Positions 29,501 through 37,403 of a stretch of DNA of 64,000 nt are shown here, piece after piece. The notes beneath the pieces are model-generated. The model searched no databases. It saw only the letters and a program-made list of their open reading frames with translations, and was not told the DNA's origin. Source of the DNA: Streptomyces rubellomurinus. GTDB lineage: Bacteria; Actinomycetota; Actinomycetes; Streptomycetales; Streptomycetaceae. Location of the stretch: contig NZ_JZKH01000001.1 in the NCBI RefSeq assembly GCF_000961885.1, positions 186,001-250,000 of the forward strand. Reading direction: 5' to 3'. Position 1 is the stretch's first letter; each line of letters starts with the position of its first letter. The translations under genes and the position numbers were made by a program.

Positions 29501-29689
29501 GAACGAGGAGACACCGCTGACCTCGACCATCAGCCCGTCGCGGCTCTCGGTGACCGACTTGACGAGCCACTGCTCGTCCCGGATGCGGACCTGGGCGCCG
29601 GGGGCGAAGGTCGGCTTCGCCCCCGCCGGGAAGTGCGAGTCCTCGGCGGTGCCCGCAGCAGAATCGTCGGGCAGTGGCGCCGTGGTCAC
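26549..29689 (-). CDS. SNF2-family helicase, DISARM DrmD-like, 1046 aa
   Basis: The N-terminus has a small beta-rich module (FAPGAQVRIRDEQWLVKSV). The SNF2 ATPase core follows: ADVVGLGKTLEIG (P-loop near residue 158), AVVIDESHNL (DESH near 259), LASATPHNG, and C-lobe motifs FTGDIASEGVNLHHQ and EQRNGRIDRYGQ (near 592). The opening 'PG..VRIRD..W.V' module and the overall size resemble DrmD of class 1 DISARM, where a SNF2 helicase sits beside an adenine methylase. The GTG at 29689 starts MTTAPLPDD. An ATGA overlap joins it to the methylase. About 97 bp separate it from the upstream kinase gene. It probably senses or remodels incoming DNA, but the precise step is unknown. Confidence 0.87.
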   Translation of the reverse strand: MTTAPLPDDSAAGTAEDSHFPAGAKPTFAPGAQVRIRDEQWLVKSVTESRDGLMVEVSGVSSFVRGTDAVFYQGLDQIDVLDPRKTDLVEDETSKHAKARLYLEAVIRKTALPQTEHGLALADSFLMDRQEHQLRPAERALSMRNPQPRLLIADVVGLGKTLEIGITLAELIRRGRGERILVVTPAHVLEQFQREMWTRFSLPLVRLDSTGIQRIQQEIPAGRNPFAHFKRVIVSVDTLKSATYAHHLENTAWDAVVIDESHNLVNKGTRNNRLAERLAKNTDALILASATPHNGEAESFAELIRMLDPAAIADVKNYKVADLDHLYIRRTKTDREVRDGLKDKPWAERGPSLPVPAPATPKEVAVLEKLAAEWTPGDPARSSVCAEPMVAYGFLKAFLSSHVALRKSLANRRAYLEHPRRAEAAPKAREAFTAEHRALAELEALVAEFEDKDSAKLDALVDTLKKELGVGPRSERRVVVFSERIATLEWLAQVVPERLGFKAKPALAEKARPWKAYGGAVEVMHGDATNDDQQREIVDRFGRRDEPVRLLFTGDIASEGVNLHHQCHDLIHYDLPWSLIRIEQRNGRIDRYGQAVSPEFRAITLTADVPWRRDESTGEQLTLDDRLVGVRLLSREAQAHEIETGEGCAEAVTGLYDARKEDDRLTRDLIKGGTAERSIQKSRQEAGGVLAGLLANVNALIADPSAASAAAGIPPVAKADVPHLFADTEAYFHAAMDLVYPQAEREAMGWKPVTDRGRVEFTPPDDLQYRLRALPASYLDQEKILTTSKYDGTLSITFNRKYAAERLEAARDAKRGKTEQTASQWPNVSYVSDIHPVLDWVTDKVLAKLKYDEAFVLAHQPDAARAARIHPDLPAALGGPVYLLQGVHSNAAGTPTVVEWMAVTGLDSADPRVWRMDSAFLAACGVGPNMPGRDRILDKDGLKALVPAAVDAAEAHLRDRRAEYDLLIDGYLAPYEDRVQTWEQIALEVAGNHHRRREMVEDTATDRRELVRRLRTSGDPMIRVLAVLEPLYSTAPTAARAEESAR

Positions 29690-29786
29690 GTTGTGCTCCT
29701 CGATGATGGTGTGCTCGGCCGGTTCAGCGATGCCGCCGTATCCGTGCCTACTGTCTACTGCAAGCGGTCGGGGCTGGGCGAGGCGC

Positions 29787-30998
29787 TCAGAGCTTCTGGC
29801 GCTCGGACCAGGTCAGCTGCCCACGGGCCGCGTACCGCTTGCGCAGTTCGTCGGCCACCCGCCGGGACGCGGGCGGACGGCCGGGGCGCGCGGCGGGGGG
29901 CCGGGGTTCCGTGGGCGGGCCTGCCGGTGCGGGTGTCGGTCCGACAGGGAGGTCACCCGCGGCGGGGCTGCCCTCCTCGGCGGGCGCGGAGTCGCCCTCG
30001 GCCCCGGGCACGGCCTCCGGCTGCTCCCGCAGCAGCTTGTCGAGGGCCTCCAGGCGGTCCAGCATCAGGGCGTCCGGTTGCGGGAGGGCCACCGGCGCGC
30101 CGTCGGCCGGCCTGGTCTGCTGGATCAGCGCGTGGCGGGCTCGAGCCGGGCTGGTGCCCAGTTCCCGCAGCAGGTCGGCGCAATGCCTGGTCACCTGGTC
30201 CAGGGTGGGACGGTCGCCCGGCTCGTACGCGAGCATCGAGGTCAGCAGCGGGGTGAGCTGCTCCGGCAGTCCGGACAGGTCGGGCCCGACGTCCGGGCTC
30301 ACCACCTGCACCGCGATCGCCTCCCACCGCACACCGTCGTAGGGTGCGTGGCCCGTGGCGGCGTGCAGGAGGACCGTTCCCAGCCCGTACACGTCCGCCG
30401 CTCCCGTCACCTCGGTCTCGCCGCGCGCCTGCTCGGGCGGCATGCAGCGGACCGTGCCGAGCACGGTTCCGGGCTGGCTCATGGAGCCCTTCGACGCCTC
30501 CAGGAAGGCGCCGAGACCGAAGTCGATGATCACCGGGCCAAAGTCGCCCAGAATGACGTTGGACGCCTTGAGGTCCCGATGGAGCAGACCTGCCCCGTGC
30601 ACCGCGGCCAGCCCCTCGGCGAGCAGTGCGCCCACACTCGCCACCAGTGGTGCCGGCAGCGGGCCCTGCTCCTTCACGACCTCGGTGAGCGGGCGGCCAG
30701 GAACGTAGTCCATGGCCAGCCACGGCTGCTCAGCGAGCGGATCCGCGTCGAGGAAGCGCGCCACCCGGCCCGTACCCGAGATGGTGCGCGCTATCTCCGC
30801 CTCCCGCTCGAAGCGGGCCCGGGAATGCGGATCGATCTTGTCGGGCCTGATGACCTTGACCGCGACCGGGTCGCCCGCGACGGAGTACGCCAGGTACACC
30901 GCCCCCATGCCTCCGGTGCCGAGACACCGCTCGACGGCGTACGGGCCGATCTGCTGCGGCAGGACGGTACCTGTCACCAGCTTCCCCCCGGGTTCCAC
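29787..30998 (-). CDS. Hanks-type Ser/Thr protein kinase, 403 aa
   Basis: A complete kinase domain is visible: Gly-rich loop LGTGGMGAVY (26-35), lysine in VAVKVI (Lys48), HRDLKASN (140-147), DFG (159-161) and a GTVRCMPPEQARG activation-loop end. The C-terminal about 120 residues are Pro/Ala/Glu-rich and low complexity, closing with a basic helix (RRVADELRKRYAARGQ). There is no transmembrane segment or PASTA repeat, so it is cytosolic. It is first in line with the SNF2-methylase-helicase operon (gap about 97 bp). Kinases occur in other phage-defence systems such as PglW, BREX type 2 and Stk2, so a regulatory or trigger role is plausible but inferred. The start could be GTG 30998 or the GTG seven codons later, which has the better purine-rich leader. 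Confidence 0.88.
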   Translation of the reverse strand: MEPGGKLVTGTVLPQQIGPYAVERCLGTGGMGAVYLAYSVAGDPVAVKVIRPDKIDPHSRARFEREAEIARTISGTGRVARFLDADPLAEQPWLAMDYVPGRPLTEVVKEQGPLPAPLVASVGALLAEGLAAVHGAGLLHRDLKASNVILGDFGPVIIDFGLGAFLEASKGSMSQPGTVLGTVRCMPPEQARGETEVTGAADVYGLGTVLLHAATGHAPYDGVRWEAIAVQVVSPDVGPDLSGLPEQLTPLLTSMLAYEPGDRPTLDQVTRHCADLLRELGTSPARARHALIQQTRPADGAPVALPQPDALMLDRLEALDKLLREQPEAVPGAEGDSAPAEEGSPAAGDLPVGPTPAPAGPPTEPRPPAARPGRPPASRRVADELRKRYAARGQLTWSERQKL

Positions 30999-31376
30999 AG
31001 TGCCGACACGAACGCGATTGACGTGAGCGTCTCACCCGCCTCAGAAGGCTCTGCCGAGCAGTGTGGACACTGACGAATCACCCGCACAGCGTACCGATCG
31101 ATATCGGCCTGGCAGAAGGCGCCGTCGTCCCGTGGCCCGGAGAACGGGCGGAAGCGGCCGAGACGACAAGCAGCAGGCACCGCGACGTGCGTGTCAGCAC
31201 CTGATCACAGAGCGATGGAGTACACGGGCGAGGGGGCGGGTCATCGACAGGTCGACGCGCTCGGCCAGCAGTCAAGTGAGCATCCCTGATCACCGCCATG
31301 AAGCTGCTGTCGGCGCCCGCGGGAAGTATCAGCTCGCCAACAGCCCCCGCGGGCCACAAACACCCACCGTCCGATA
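30999..31376. other. Intergenic, about 380 bp, no gene recognised
   Basis: This lies between the kinase start and the argS terminator. A minus-strand frame near 31000-31180 contains a short CxxC-like piece (RVIRQCPHCSAEP), but it has no conserved context and is not called. The promoter of the kinase/helicase operon should lie at the left end of this region. No clear -35/-10 pair was seen. Confidence 0.35.
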
Positions 31377-31424
31377 CGAAGCCTTCGGGTAGGCCGGCCT
31401 ATCGCCGCCTATCCGAAGGCTTCG
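31377..31424 (-). terminator. Terminator of argS
   Basis: This is a 17-bp hairpin with one G-U pair. The arms are 31377-31393 (CGAAGCCTTCGGGTAGG) and 31408-31424, with a 14-nt loop. It begins 7 nt beyond the argS stop on the minus strand. Confidence 0.75.
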
Positions 31425-31430
31425 CACCAG

Positions 31431-33191
31431 CTACAGCCGCTCGGGGGTTCCGATGCCGAGGAGGTCCATGCCCTGGCGGAGGGTTTGGCCGGTGAGCTGG
31501 CAGAGCAGAAGCCGGGTCTCCAGGACCTCGCGGCTGGGGGCCTTGAGGACGGGGCAGTGCTCGTAGAACGTGGTGTACGCCGCCGCGAGGCTGTGCAGGT
31601 AGGCGCAGAGGCGGTGGGGTTCGAAGGTCTCGGCGACGAGGTCGATGGTGGCGCCGAATTCGTCGAGGAGGAGTCCGAGGCCGCGTTCGGCCGTCTCCAG
31701 GGCGAGGTCCTGGTGGGCGGTCGGGGTGACGCCTTCGGGGGCCTTGCGCAGGATGGACTGGATGCGGGCGTAGGCGTACTGCAGGTAGGTGCCGGTGTCG
31801 CCGTTGAGGGAGACCATGCGGTCGGCGTCGAAGATGTAGTCGCGGGTACGGGAGGTCGACAGGTCGGCGTACTTGACCGCGCCGATGCCGACCTGCCTGG
31901 CCCGGTCTTCGAGTTCCTCGGTGGCGAGCTGGGGGCTCTTCTCGGCGACGACGGTGCGGGCCCGGTCGACGGCTTCGTCGAGGAGGTCCATGAGGCGGAC
32001 GGTCTCGCCGGAGCGGGTCTTGAAGGGCTTGCCGTCCTTGCCGAGGACGGTGCCGAAGCCGAGGTGCAGGGCGCGGACGTTGTCGGGGAGCCAGCCGGCG
32101 CGGCGGGCGGTCTCGAAGACCATCTGGAAGTGCAGGGCCTGGCGGCTGTCGACGACGTAGAGGAGCTGGTTGGCGCCGAGCATGCCGACGCGGTCGCGGA
32201 TGGCGGCCAGGTCGGTGGTGGCGTAGCCGTAGCCGCCGTCGCTCTTCTGGACGATGAGCGGGGTCGGTTCGCCGTTGGGGCCCTTGATGTCCTCGAAGAA
32301 GACGCACAGGGCTCCGTCCGAGCGCACGGCGACGCCGGAGGCTTCGAGGTCGGCGCACACGTCGGCGAGCATCGGGTTGTAGTAGCTCTCGCCGACGGCG
32401 TCGGCATCTTCGAGGAGGACGCCGAGGCGGGCGTAGACGGCTTCGAAGTAGACCTTCGACTCGTCGACCATGCCCTGCCAGGACGCGACGGTCTCGGCGT
32501 GGCCGGCCTGCAGCTCGACGACGCGCCTGCGGGCGCGATCGGCGAAGTCGGCGTCGCTGTCGAACTTGGCGCGCGACGCCTTGTACAGGCGGTTGAGCCG
32601 GGACATCGACGGCCCGGAGTCGTCCGGCTCGGTGCCTTCGTCGAGCTCGGCGGGGTGCTCGACGAGGTACTGAATGAGCATGCCGAACTGGGTGCCCCAG
32701 TCCCCGAGGTGGTTGCGCCGGATGACCTTCTCGCCGGTGAACTCGAGGGCGCGCACGAGCGCGTCCCCGATGATCGTGGAGCGCAGGTGGCCGACGTGCA
32801 TCTCCTTGGCGATGTTCGGCTGGCTGTAGTCGATCACCGTGACGCCGGCCTCAGCGTTGCTGCCCACGCCGAGTCGGGCGTCGGCTGCGCGGGCGGCCAG
32901 GCGCTCGAGGATGGCGGCATCGGTGACGGTCACGTTGATGAAGCCGGGCCCGGAGACCTCCAGGTTCGCGATCACCTGGTCGACGCCGAGGTTCTCGAGC
33001 ACGCGCGCGGCCACCTCGCGGGGGTTGACCCGCAGCGGCTTGGCCAGGCCCATGATGCCGTTGGCCTGGAAGTCGGCGCGGTCACTTCGTCGCAGCTGGG
33101 GGTCGCTGTCCGCGGCGTCGGGGAACGCAGTGGAAATCGCCTGTGCGAAGCGCTCGCGCAGCACGTCGGCGATGGAGAGGACCGTAGGCAT
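31431..33191 (-). CDS. argS: Arginyl-tRNA synthetase, probable second copy
   Basis: ArgS is the class I synthetase that charges tRNA-Arg with arginine. At 586 aa it is full length. The N-terminal Add1-like domain is followed by the catalytic core with the HIGH-equivalent HVGHLRST (132-139) and the surrounding [28 protein letters not shown] and the KMSK-equivalent [10 protein letters not shown]. The anticodon-binding helical domain ends in [13 protein letters not shown] 33191 ([11 protein letters not shown]) is preferred over 33206. In streptomycetes the housekeeping argS usually neighbours lysA/hom/thr genes; none is present here. It is divergent from a biosynthetic-looking operon, so it may supply Arg-tRNA to that pathway or serve as a resistant target enzyme. 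That link is inference from position only. Confidence 0.93.
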   Translation of the reverse strand: MPTVLSIADVLRERFAQAISTAFPDAADSDPQLRRSDRADFQANGIMGLAKPLRVNPREVAARVLENLGVDQVIANLEVSGPGFINVTVTDAAILERLAARAADARLGVGSNAEAGVTVIDYSQPNIAKEMHVGHLRSTIIGDALVRALEFTGEKVIRRNHLGDWGTQFGMLIQYLVEHPAELDEGTEPDDSGPSMSRLNRLYKASRAKFDSDADFADRARRRVVELQAGHAETVASWQGMVDESKVYFEAVYARLGVLLEDADAVGESYYNPMLADVCADLEASGVAVRSDGALCVFFEDIKGPNGEPTPLIVQKSDGGYGYATTDLAAIRDRVGMLGANQLLYVVDSRQALHFQMVFETARRAGWLPDNVRALHLGFGTVLGKDGKPFKTRSGETVRLMDLLDEAVDRARTVVAEKSPQLATEELEDRARQVGIGAVKYADLSTSRTRDYIFDADRMVSLNGDTGTYLQYAYARIQSILRKAPEGVTPTAHQDLALETAERGLGLLLDEFGATIDLVAETFEPHRLCAYLHSLAAAYTTFYEHCPVLKAPSREVLETRLLLCQLTGQTLRQGMDLLGIGTPERL

Positions 33192-33533
33192 AGATCGAAG
33201 GACCACTTCTGTGAGAGGGCGGATCCGCGGACGGGCCGCGGGAGTCGCACAGCGCCGCTCCGTCGAGTCGGTCGGCGCCGTCTGCCGAGTATCCCATGCC
33301 CCGCACAGCCGACGGCCCGATTAACGTCGTCGCGAAGCTAACCCTGCAACCTCAAGGCCCTTGACCGTAGATCATCTTGAGTGATCATCAGCACCACTGG
33401 TGGAGCCCTCCGCCTCCGGGGAGGCACGCGTTCCGCATCCCCCTTGGGTCGAATCCGCAAATTCGATCGAACACAGCGTGATGGAGCGGCTACGGTGGCA
33501 AGCCTGCTGTGCGGCGCTCGGGAGGGGAGTGAG
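33192..33533. promoter_or_regulatory. Divergent control region between argS and the biosynthetic operon
   Basis: This is a 342-bp gap between two divergent start codons. It contains TTGACC at 33361 with an AT-richer stretch behind it (GATCAT ... TGATCATC) and a perfect 10-bp palindrome TTCGATCGAA near 33461. Either could be a promoter or operator element. A ribosome-binding site (GGAGGGGAG) precedes GTG 33534. Confidence 0.4.
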
Positions 33534-35333
33534 GTGAGCAGGCTGTCTGGGGGTGCAGGTGGTTCGCCCGGCATCGCTGCGGCGATCCGGGCGGTGTTCG
33601 CCGGGGACGGCGAAGGGCATGCACTCAACGATCCGAAGTTCGGCGACGTCACCGGTGCGGTGCGGCGGCTGCGCCACGAAGGGCGGGACCTCGTGGTCAA
33701 GCTCCGGGCCCGGACAGCGGCGCACGCGGAGCGCGCCCTCGCCTCGGAGGCGGCGCGTCGCCTGGGCGCGCTCACAATGGACGGGTTCGGGCGAATCGTG
33801 GTGTGCGTTCCCGACCTGGTGCCACTGGATGACCGTACGGCGGCTCTGGTGTCGCCCTACCTCGGGATCCCGCTCTCTGCCTCAACGGACGGCCTGGCCG
33901 GCTTGTCAACGGAGGAGATCGAGGATCTCCTCCTGGCGGTGCTGGGACGCGGTGTGGAGGCGTCCGGGTGCATTCCGCGGAACATGTTCCGGCAGAGCGG
34001 CCGGACGGTCCTGATCGACTGGGAAGACGCGCTGCTCGTCCCGGCGGGCACCGCCGCCCCCGGTGCGCTGACCGTGATGAAGTGGGACATCGGGTGGTCC
34101 GACCTGTTCGGCCGCGATCTGGGACTTAGAAGGCGCATCACGGCGGGGAGCGTCGACGAGCCGACGCTGGACGGTTTCGAGTCCGTACTCGCTGCCTGGC
34201 TGCCGGCCGGACTGGCTGCGCAGGAGGTGCGTCGTCGCGGCATCGAGTTGACGCTCGCGAGCGAACTGCCCGCCGCGGGGTCGAAGTCCGCAAGCGCTGC
34301 CCGTCTGGGGCATCTCGCCGAGGACGTCCTGTCGCCCGGCCTCGGTGTCTTCCACACGGTGCTGACCTCGCGGCTGCGAGCAGACCAGGGCGAGGACGCC
34401 TATGCGGATCTCATTCACCGGCTGGATGCCCTCACCGAATGCGCCGGTAGCGGTGGCAGCCGTCGCCTGGAGCGGTTACGCCGACCGTGGGTCCTCGCGA
34501 TGTTCTCCACGGCCGAGCGCCCGTTGGCCGCTGGCCTCCGATCGCTCGAACAGCTGGCCGCACGTCTGGAGGAGCTGCGGGGCACCTGCGGGTGGAATGC
34601 GGCATGTAAGCGCGCCGAGGTCGCCGAGGAAGTCACCGCCCGCATTGCCCGGACTGCTCAAGCCATCCTGGGACTGGAGGGGTTGGAGCTCATCTTGCGC
34701 GGCTCGTGCGCACAGGGAGTCCTCGGACACGGCAGCGACGTCGACTTCGAACTGAGCTCACCCAACCACCCCAACGGGCATCGGGCGCTTGAGGACCTCG
34801 TGATCGAGGCGCTCGCCTGCCTGGGTCTTGCCGCCGAGGGCTCCGCCGCCCGGCCGACCGAGCGCGATGTCGTCAGCGCGAACGGGAAGTTCAGCCGCGA
34901 CCTCCACGAGTGGTTCGAGCTGCGCCGGCCCGGCACGGACCATCACTCCCCTGGCTGGGTCGCCACCGCCATCGCCGCCCCGTCGACCACCGTCATCAGC
35001 CGGCCAAGCGAGTGCGAGCAGCAGGGCCGCGAACTCACCGCCAAGTACCTGTGGTTCGAGTCACGGGCGCTGCTGGCCCGGCTCGTGTTCACCCGTGCCG
35101 CAGTTACGCCGCCCCCGGTGAAGCTGGTCCCCCAGCTGTCGCTCCTGCACGAGCTCGTTCCGGCTGACAAAGCCGCCGAGGTGGAAGCCCTGGTGCGCCA
35201 GGCGTTCGCCCTGCGGGAGGCGGCCGATCCCGCGCCGCCGGCCACCGGCCCGGACACGGAGGTGGAGCAGTTGGCCGGCCGGCTGGACGTGCTGCGTCGC
35301 CGCCTCGGTCTGCCTGGCCCGCTCAACCTGTAA
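33534..35333 (+). CDS. Kinase-like/nucleotidyltransferase fusion protein, 599 aa
   Basis: There are two domains. Residues 40-280 resemble an aminoglycoside-phosphotransferase-like kinase fold: a strand with DLVVKLRAR (Lys56), then VPYL-like SPYLGIPL, then IPRNMF and VLIDWEDALLVP. The Asn and the metal-binding Asp are present, but the catalytic HxD before the Asn is replaced (ASGCIPRN), so phosphotransfer may be lost. Residues about 385-405 carry a classic nucleotidyltransferase motif, RGSCAQGVLGHGSDVDFEL. The start is GTG 33534 because it has a strong Shine-Dalgarno; an upstream in-frame GTG at 33381 lacks coding character after it. It is the first gene of the coupled biosynthetic operon. It could adenylylate or nucleotidylate a small molecule; the substrate is unknown. 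Confidence 0.75.
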   Translation: MSRLSGGAGGSPGIAAAIRAVFAGDGEGHALNDPKFGDVTGAVRRLRHEGRDLVVKLRARTAAHAERALASEAARRLGALTMDGFGRIVVCVPDLVPLDDRTAALVSPYLGIPLSASTDGLAGLSTEEIEDLLLAVLGRGVEASGCIPRNMFRQSGRTVLIDWEDALLVPAGTAAPGALTVMKWDIGWSDLFGRDLGLRRRITAGSVDEPTLDGFESVLAAWLPAGLAAQEVRRRGIELTLASELPAAGSKSASAARLGHLAEDVLSPGLGVFHTVLTSRLRADQGEDAYADLIHRLDALTECAGSGGSRRLERLRRPWVLAMFSTAERPLAAGLRSLEQLAARLEELRGTCGWNAACKRAEVAEEVTARIARTAQAILGLEGLELILRGSCAQGVLGHGSDVDFELSSPNHPNGHRALEDLVIEALACLGLAAEGSAARPTERDVVSANGKFSRDLHEWFELRRPGTDHHSPGWVATAIAAPSTTVISRPSECEQQGRELTAKYLWFESRALLARLVFTRAAVTPPPVKLVPQLSLLHELVPADKAAEVEALVRQAFALREAADPAPPATGPDTEVEQLAGRLDVLRRRLGLPGPLNL

Positions 35334-35379
35334 TCCCGTTCCGCCCCGATCCGCGCCATCTCAACCCGAGAGGTCAACC

Positions 35380-37392
35380 GTGATCAGCGACGCGATTCCA
35401 CTGTCCACCAGCGATGCTTCGCACGTCTCCTTCGCGGACGGCTACACCTTCCATGTCCGCGGCGGCCAGATCACCGCCCCGGGCCAGCCGTGTCCGTGCG
35501 GCGCGCTGGAGCCGGTCCACCAGATCACCTCCTACCGGGAGGCGTACCCGCAGGCCCAGCTGTCGCTGACCGACGTCTGCAACATGGGCTGCACGTACTG
35601 CTCGTTCCGGGACCGGGTGCACGCCGACGGCAAGCCCGTCACGATCCCGCTGGAGACCGTGGTGCAGGGCCTTCGCACCCACCGCGAGCGGCTGGTCGAG
35701 GAGAACGCCCGGTACAGCCGGATCGACTTCGGCCTGGCCGGCGAGACCATGCTCGTGCGCCACATGCACGACACAGTCCAGGACTTGGTCGCCGAGAACC
35801 TCGCCGATTCCCCCGTCGCCGTGGTCTGGGCGGGGCCCATGGTCACCAACGCGACGCTGTCGATGACGTCGGAGCTCGCCGAGCAGCTCGGCCCGCCCCA
35901 GGACATCAGCCTGGACGGGCCCAGGGACGTCCACGACCGGGTGCGCTTCTACACCGGTGACCGCGGCGGCACGTACGACCACGTGCGTTCCGTGCTCGAC
36001 CAGGTGCTGGCCCGCCACCCCGACATGGGGGTCTCGGCCGTCCTGACCGCGTACTGCACCGACTTCGTGGCGATCTTCCGCCACCTCTTCGAGGACGTCG
36101 GTGCCCGCAACATCTACATGAAGCCGGTCAACGCCACCCACGACAAGGACTACGCGCTCAACGCCAAGACCCTGCCGGCCTTCCGCCAGGGCTACACCGG
36201 CCTCGTCGAGCACATCCTCGCCCAGCCCCCGGAGGGCATCCTCGCCCGGCTGCTCGCGCTGAACTCCGAGGACTTCTTCATGCGGTTCTTCTACCGGGTG
36301 AAGGATCGCGCGGCTCAGGTCTACCGGTGCGGGGCCGGCAAGAGCGGCACCTACCTGGACACCAACGGCAACCTCTACCCGTGCGCGCACTTCATCGGCA
36401 AGTCCGGCTGGCACATCGGCCACGCCTCCACCGGCGTCGAAGACACCGAGCGCCGCAAGTACCTCGACCTGGTCGTCGACCAGCGGGACGAGTGCTCCTC
36501 CTGCCCATCGCGGTACGTGTGCGGCGGCGGCTGCTACTACCAGGCGGTCCTCACGAACGGTGACATCACCAAGCCCGACGGCGTGAAGTGCGACCTGATC
36601 CGGTTCCTGACCGACCTGTCGATCCGCCTCGTCGTCACCCTGCGCGAGCTGCACCCCGAGGTGCTGGACGCCCTGCCCTCGCCGTACGGACTCACCGCCG
36701 ATTCCCTCGCTTCCTCCCCCGAATCCGCCTACCTACCCGCGGCCCGCCTCGACACCACGGTCGACGATCAGCCGATGTCCATCCCGCTCGCCGGTCCGGG
36801 CAGGGTGCGGGGCGGACTGGCCAACCCTGCGGGACTCGCCGTCACGCTCGCCCGACGCGCCGAAGGGCTTGCGGTACGGCTGGAGCTGGGCGATACGCCC
36901 GACGCCGTCCAAGCGGTCCGCGTCCGCCTGCAGCCGGTGGGCGAGAGCGTGTTCACCCTGCATGATCTCGCCGCCGGGCAGTGGCCAGGCGAGCGGTACC
37001 TGTGGTGCACCCGCGACGGCGCCTGGTGGCTCGCAGCTCCCGACATGCGGTTCCGCCGTGTTCCGCATCCCGATCCCACCTGGGAGGACGCCCACGACGT
37101 CCGCCTCTCCTGGGAGGCCGATCACCTGGAGCTCCTGCTGCCGCTTCCCGAACCGTTTGCTTCCGACGAGGGACTTGGTGTGAACGTGTTCGGGGACTTC
37201 ACGGACGGTGGATGGACGGCCTTGACGCTGCATGAGCCGTTCGCGGTCCTGGGCCCGAACGCAAAGGGTCCGCTTCACCTGTCCGGCCCGGAAGCACCCG
37301 GGCGGCCAGCTGCGGCGGGAGTCAACGGCCGCATGCCCGTTGAGCTCACGCCGCTGGGCCGCTGGGCCGGGCTCCAGGGCAACACCTGCTGA
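35380..37392 (+). CDS. Radical SAM/SPASM enzyme with C-terminal beta-rich domain, 670 aa
   Basis: The N-terminal radical-SAM core binds the catalytic [4Fe-4S] cluster through CxxxCxxC (Cys67, Cys71, Cys74; sequence CNMGCTYCSF). A SPASM region follows at about 317-405, with cysteines in RCGAGKSGTY, YPCAHF, CSSCPSRYVCGGGC and VKCDL, enough for two auxiliary clusters. SPASM enzymes commonly modify peptides or small carboxylates by carbon-centred radical chemistry. After residue 440 there is an extra strand-rich domain (LAVRLELGD, LELLLPLPEPF, GVNVFGDFTDGGW) resembling a carbohydrate-binding-like sandwich, which is unusual. The start GTG 35380 has GAGAGG upstream. No precursor peptide was seen nearby, so a RiPP maturase role is not established. 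Confidence 0.85.
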   Translation: MISDAIPLSTSDASHVSFADGYTFHVRGGQITAPGQPCPCGALEPVHQITSYREAYPQAQLSLTDVCNMGCTYCSFRDRVHADGKPVTIPLETVVQGLRTHRERLVEENARYSRIDFGLAGETMLVRHMHDTVQDLVAENLADSPVAVVWAGPMVTNATLSMTSELAEQLGPPQDISLDGPRDVHDRVRFYTGDRGGTYDHVRSVLDQVLARHPDMGVSAVLTAYCTDFVAIFRHLFEDVGARNIYMKPVNATHDKDYALNAKTLPAFRQGYTGLVEHILAQPPEGILARLLALNSEDFFMRFFYRVKDRAAQVYRCGAGKSGTYLDTNGNLYPCAHFIGKSGWHIGHASTGVEDTERRKYLDLVVDQRDECSSCPSRYVCGGGCYYQAVLTNGDITKPDGVKCDLIRFLTDLSIRLVVTLRELHPEVLDALPSPYGLTADSLASSPESAYLPAARLDTTVDDQPMSIPLAGPGRVRGGLANPAGLAVTLARRAEGLAVRLELGDTPDAVQAVRVRLQPVGESVFTLHDLAAGQWPGERYLWCTRDGAWWLAAPDMRFRRVPHPDPTWEDAHDVRLSWEADHLELLLPLPEPFASDEGLGVNVFGDFTDGGWTALTLHEPFAVLGPNAKGPLHLSGPEAPGRPAAAGVNGRMPVELTPLGRWAGLQGNTC

Positions 37393-37403
37393 CGGGAGGC
37401 GAG

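Noticed and set aside
30974..31180. Short minus-strand frame with a CPHC zinc-ribbon-like piece
   Set aside because: There is only one Cys pair, no conserved context and weak start signals, so it cannot be separated from chance.
31485..33341. 618-codon plus-strand frame opposite argS
   Set aside because: It is antisense to a full-length arginyl-tRNA synthetase with HIGH and KMSK-like motifs; no independent support.
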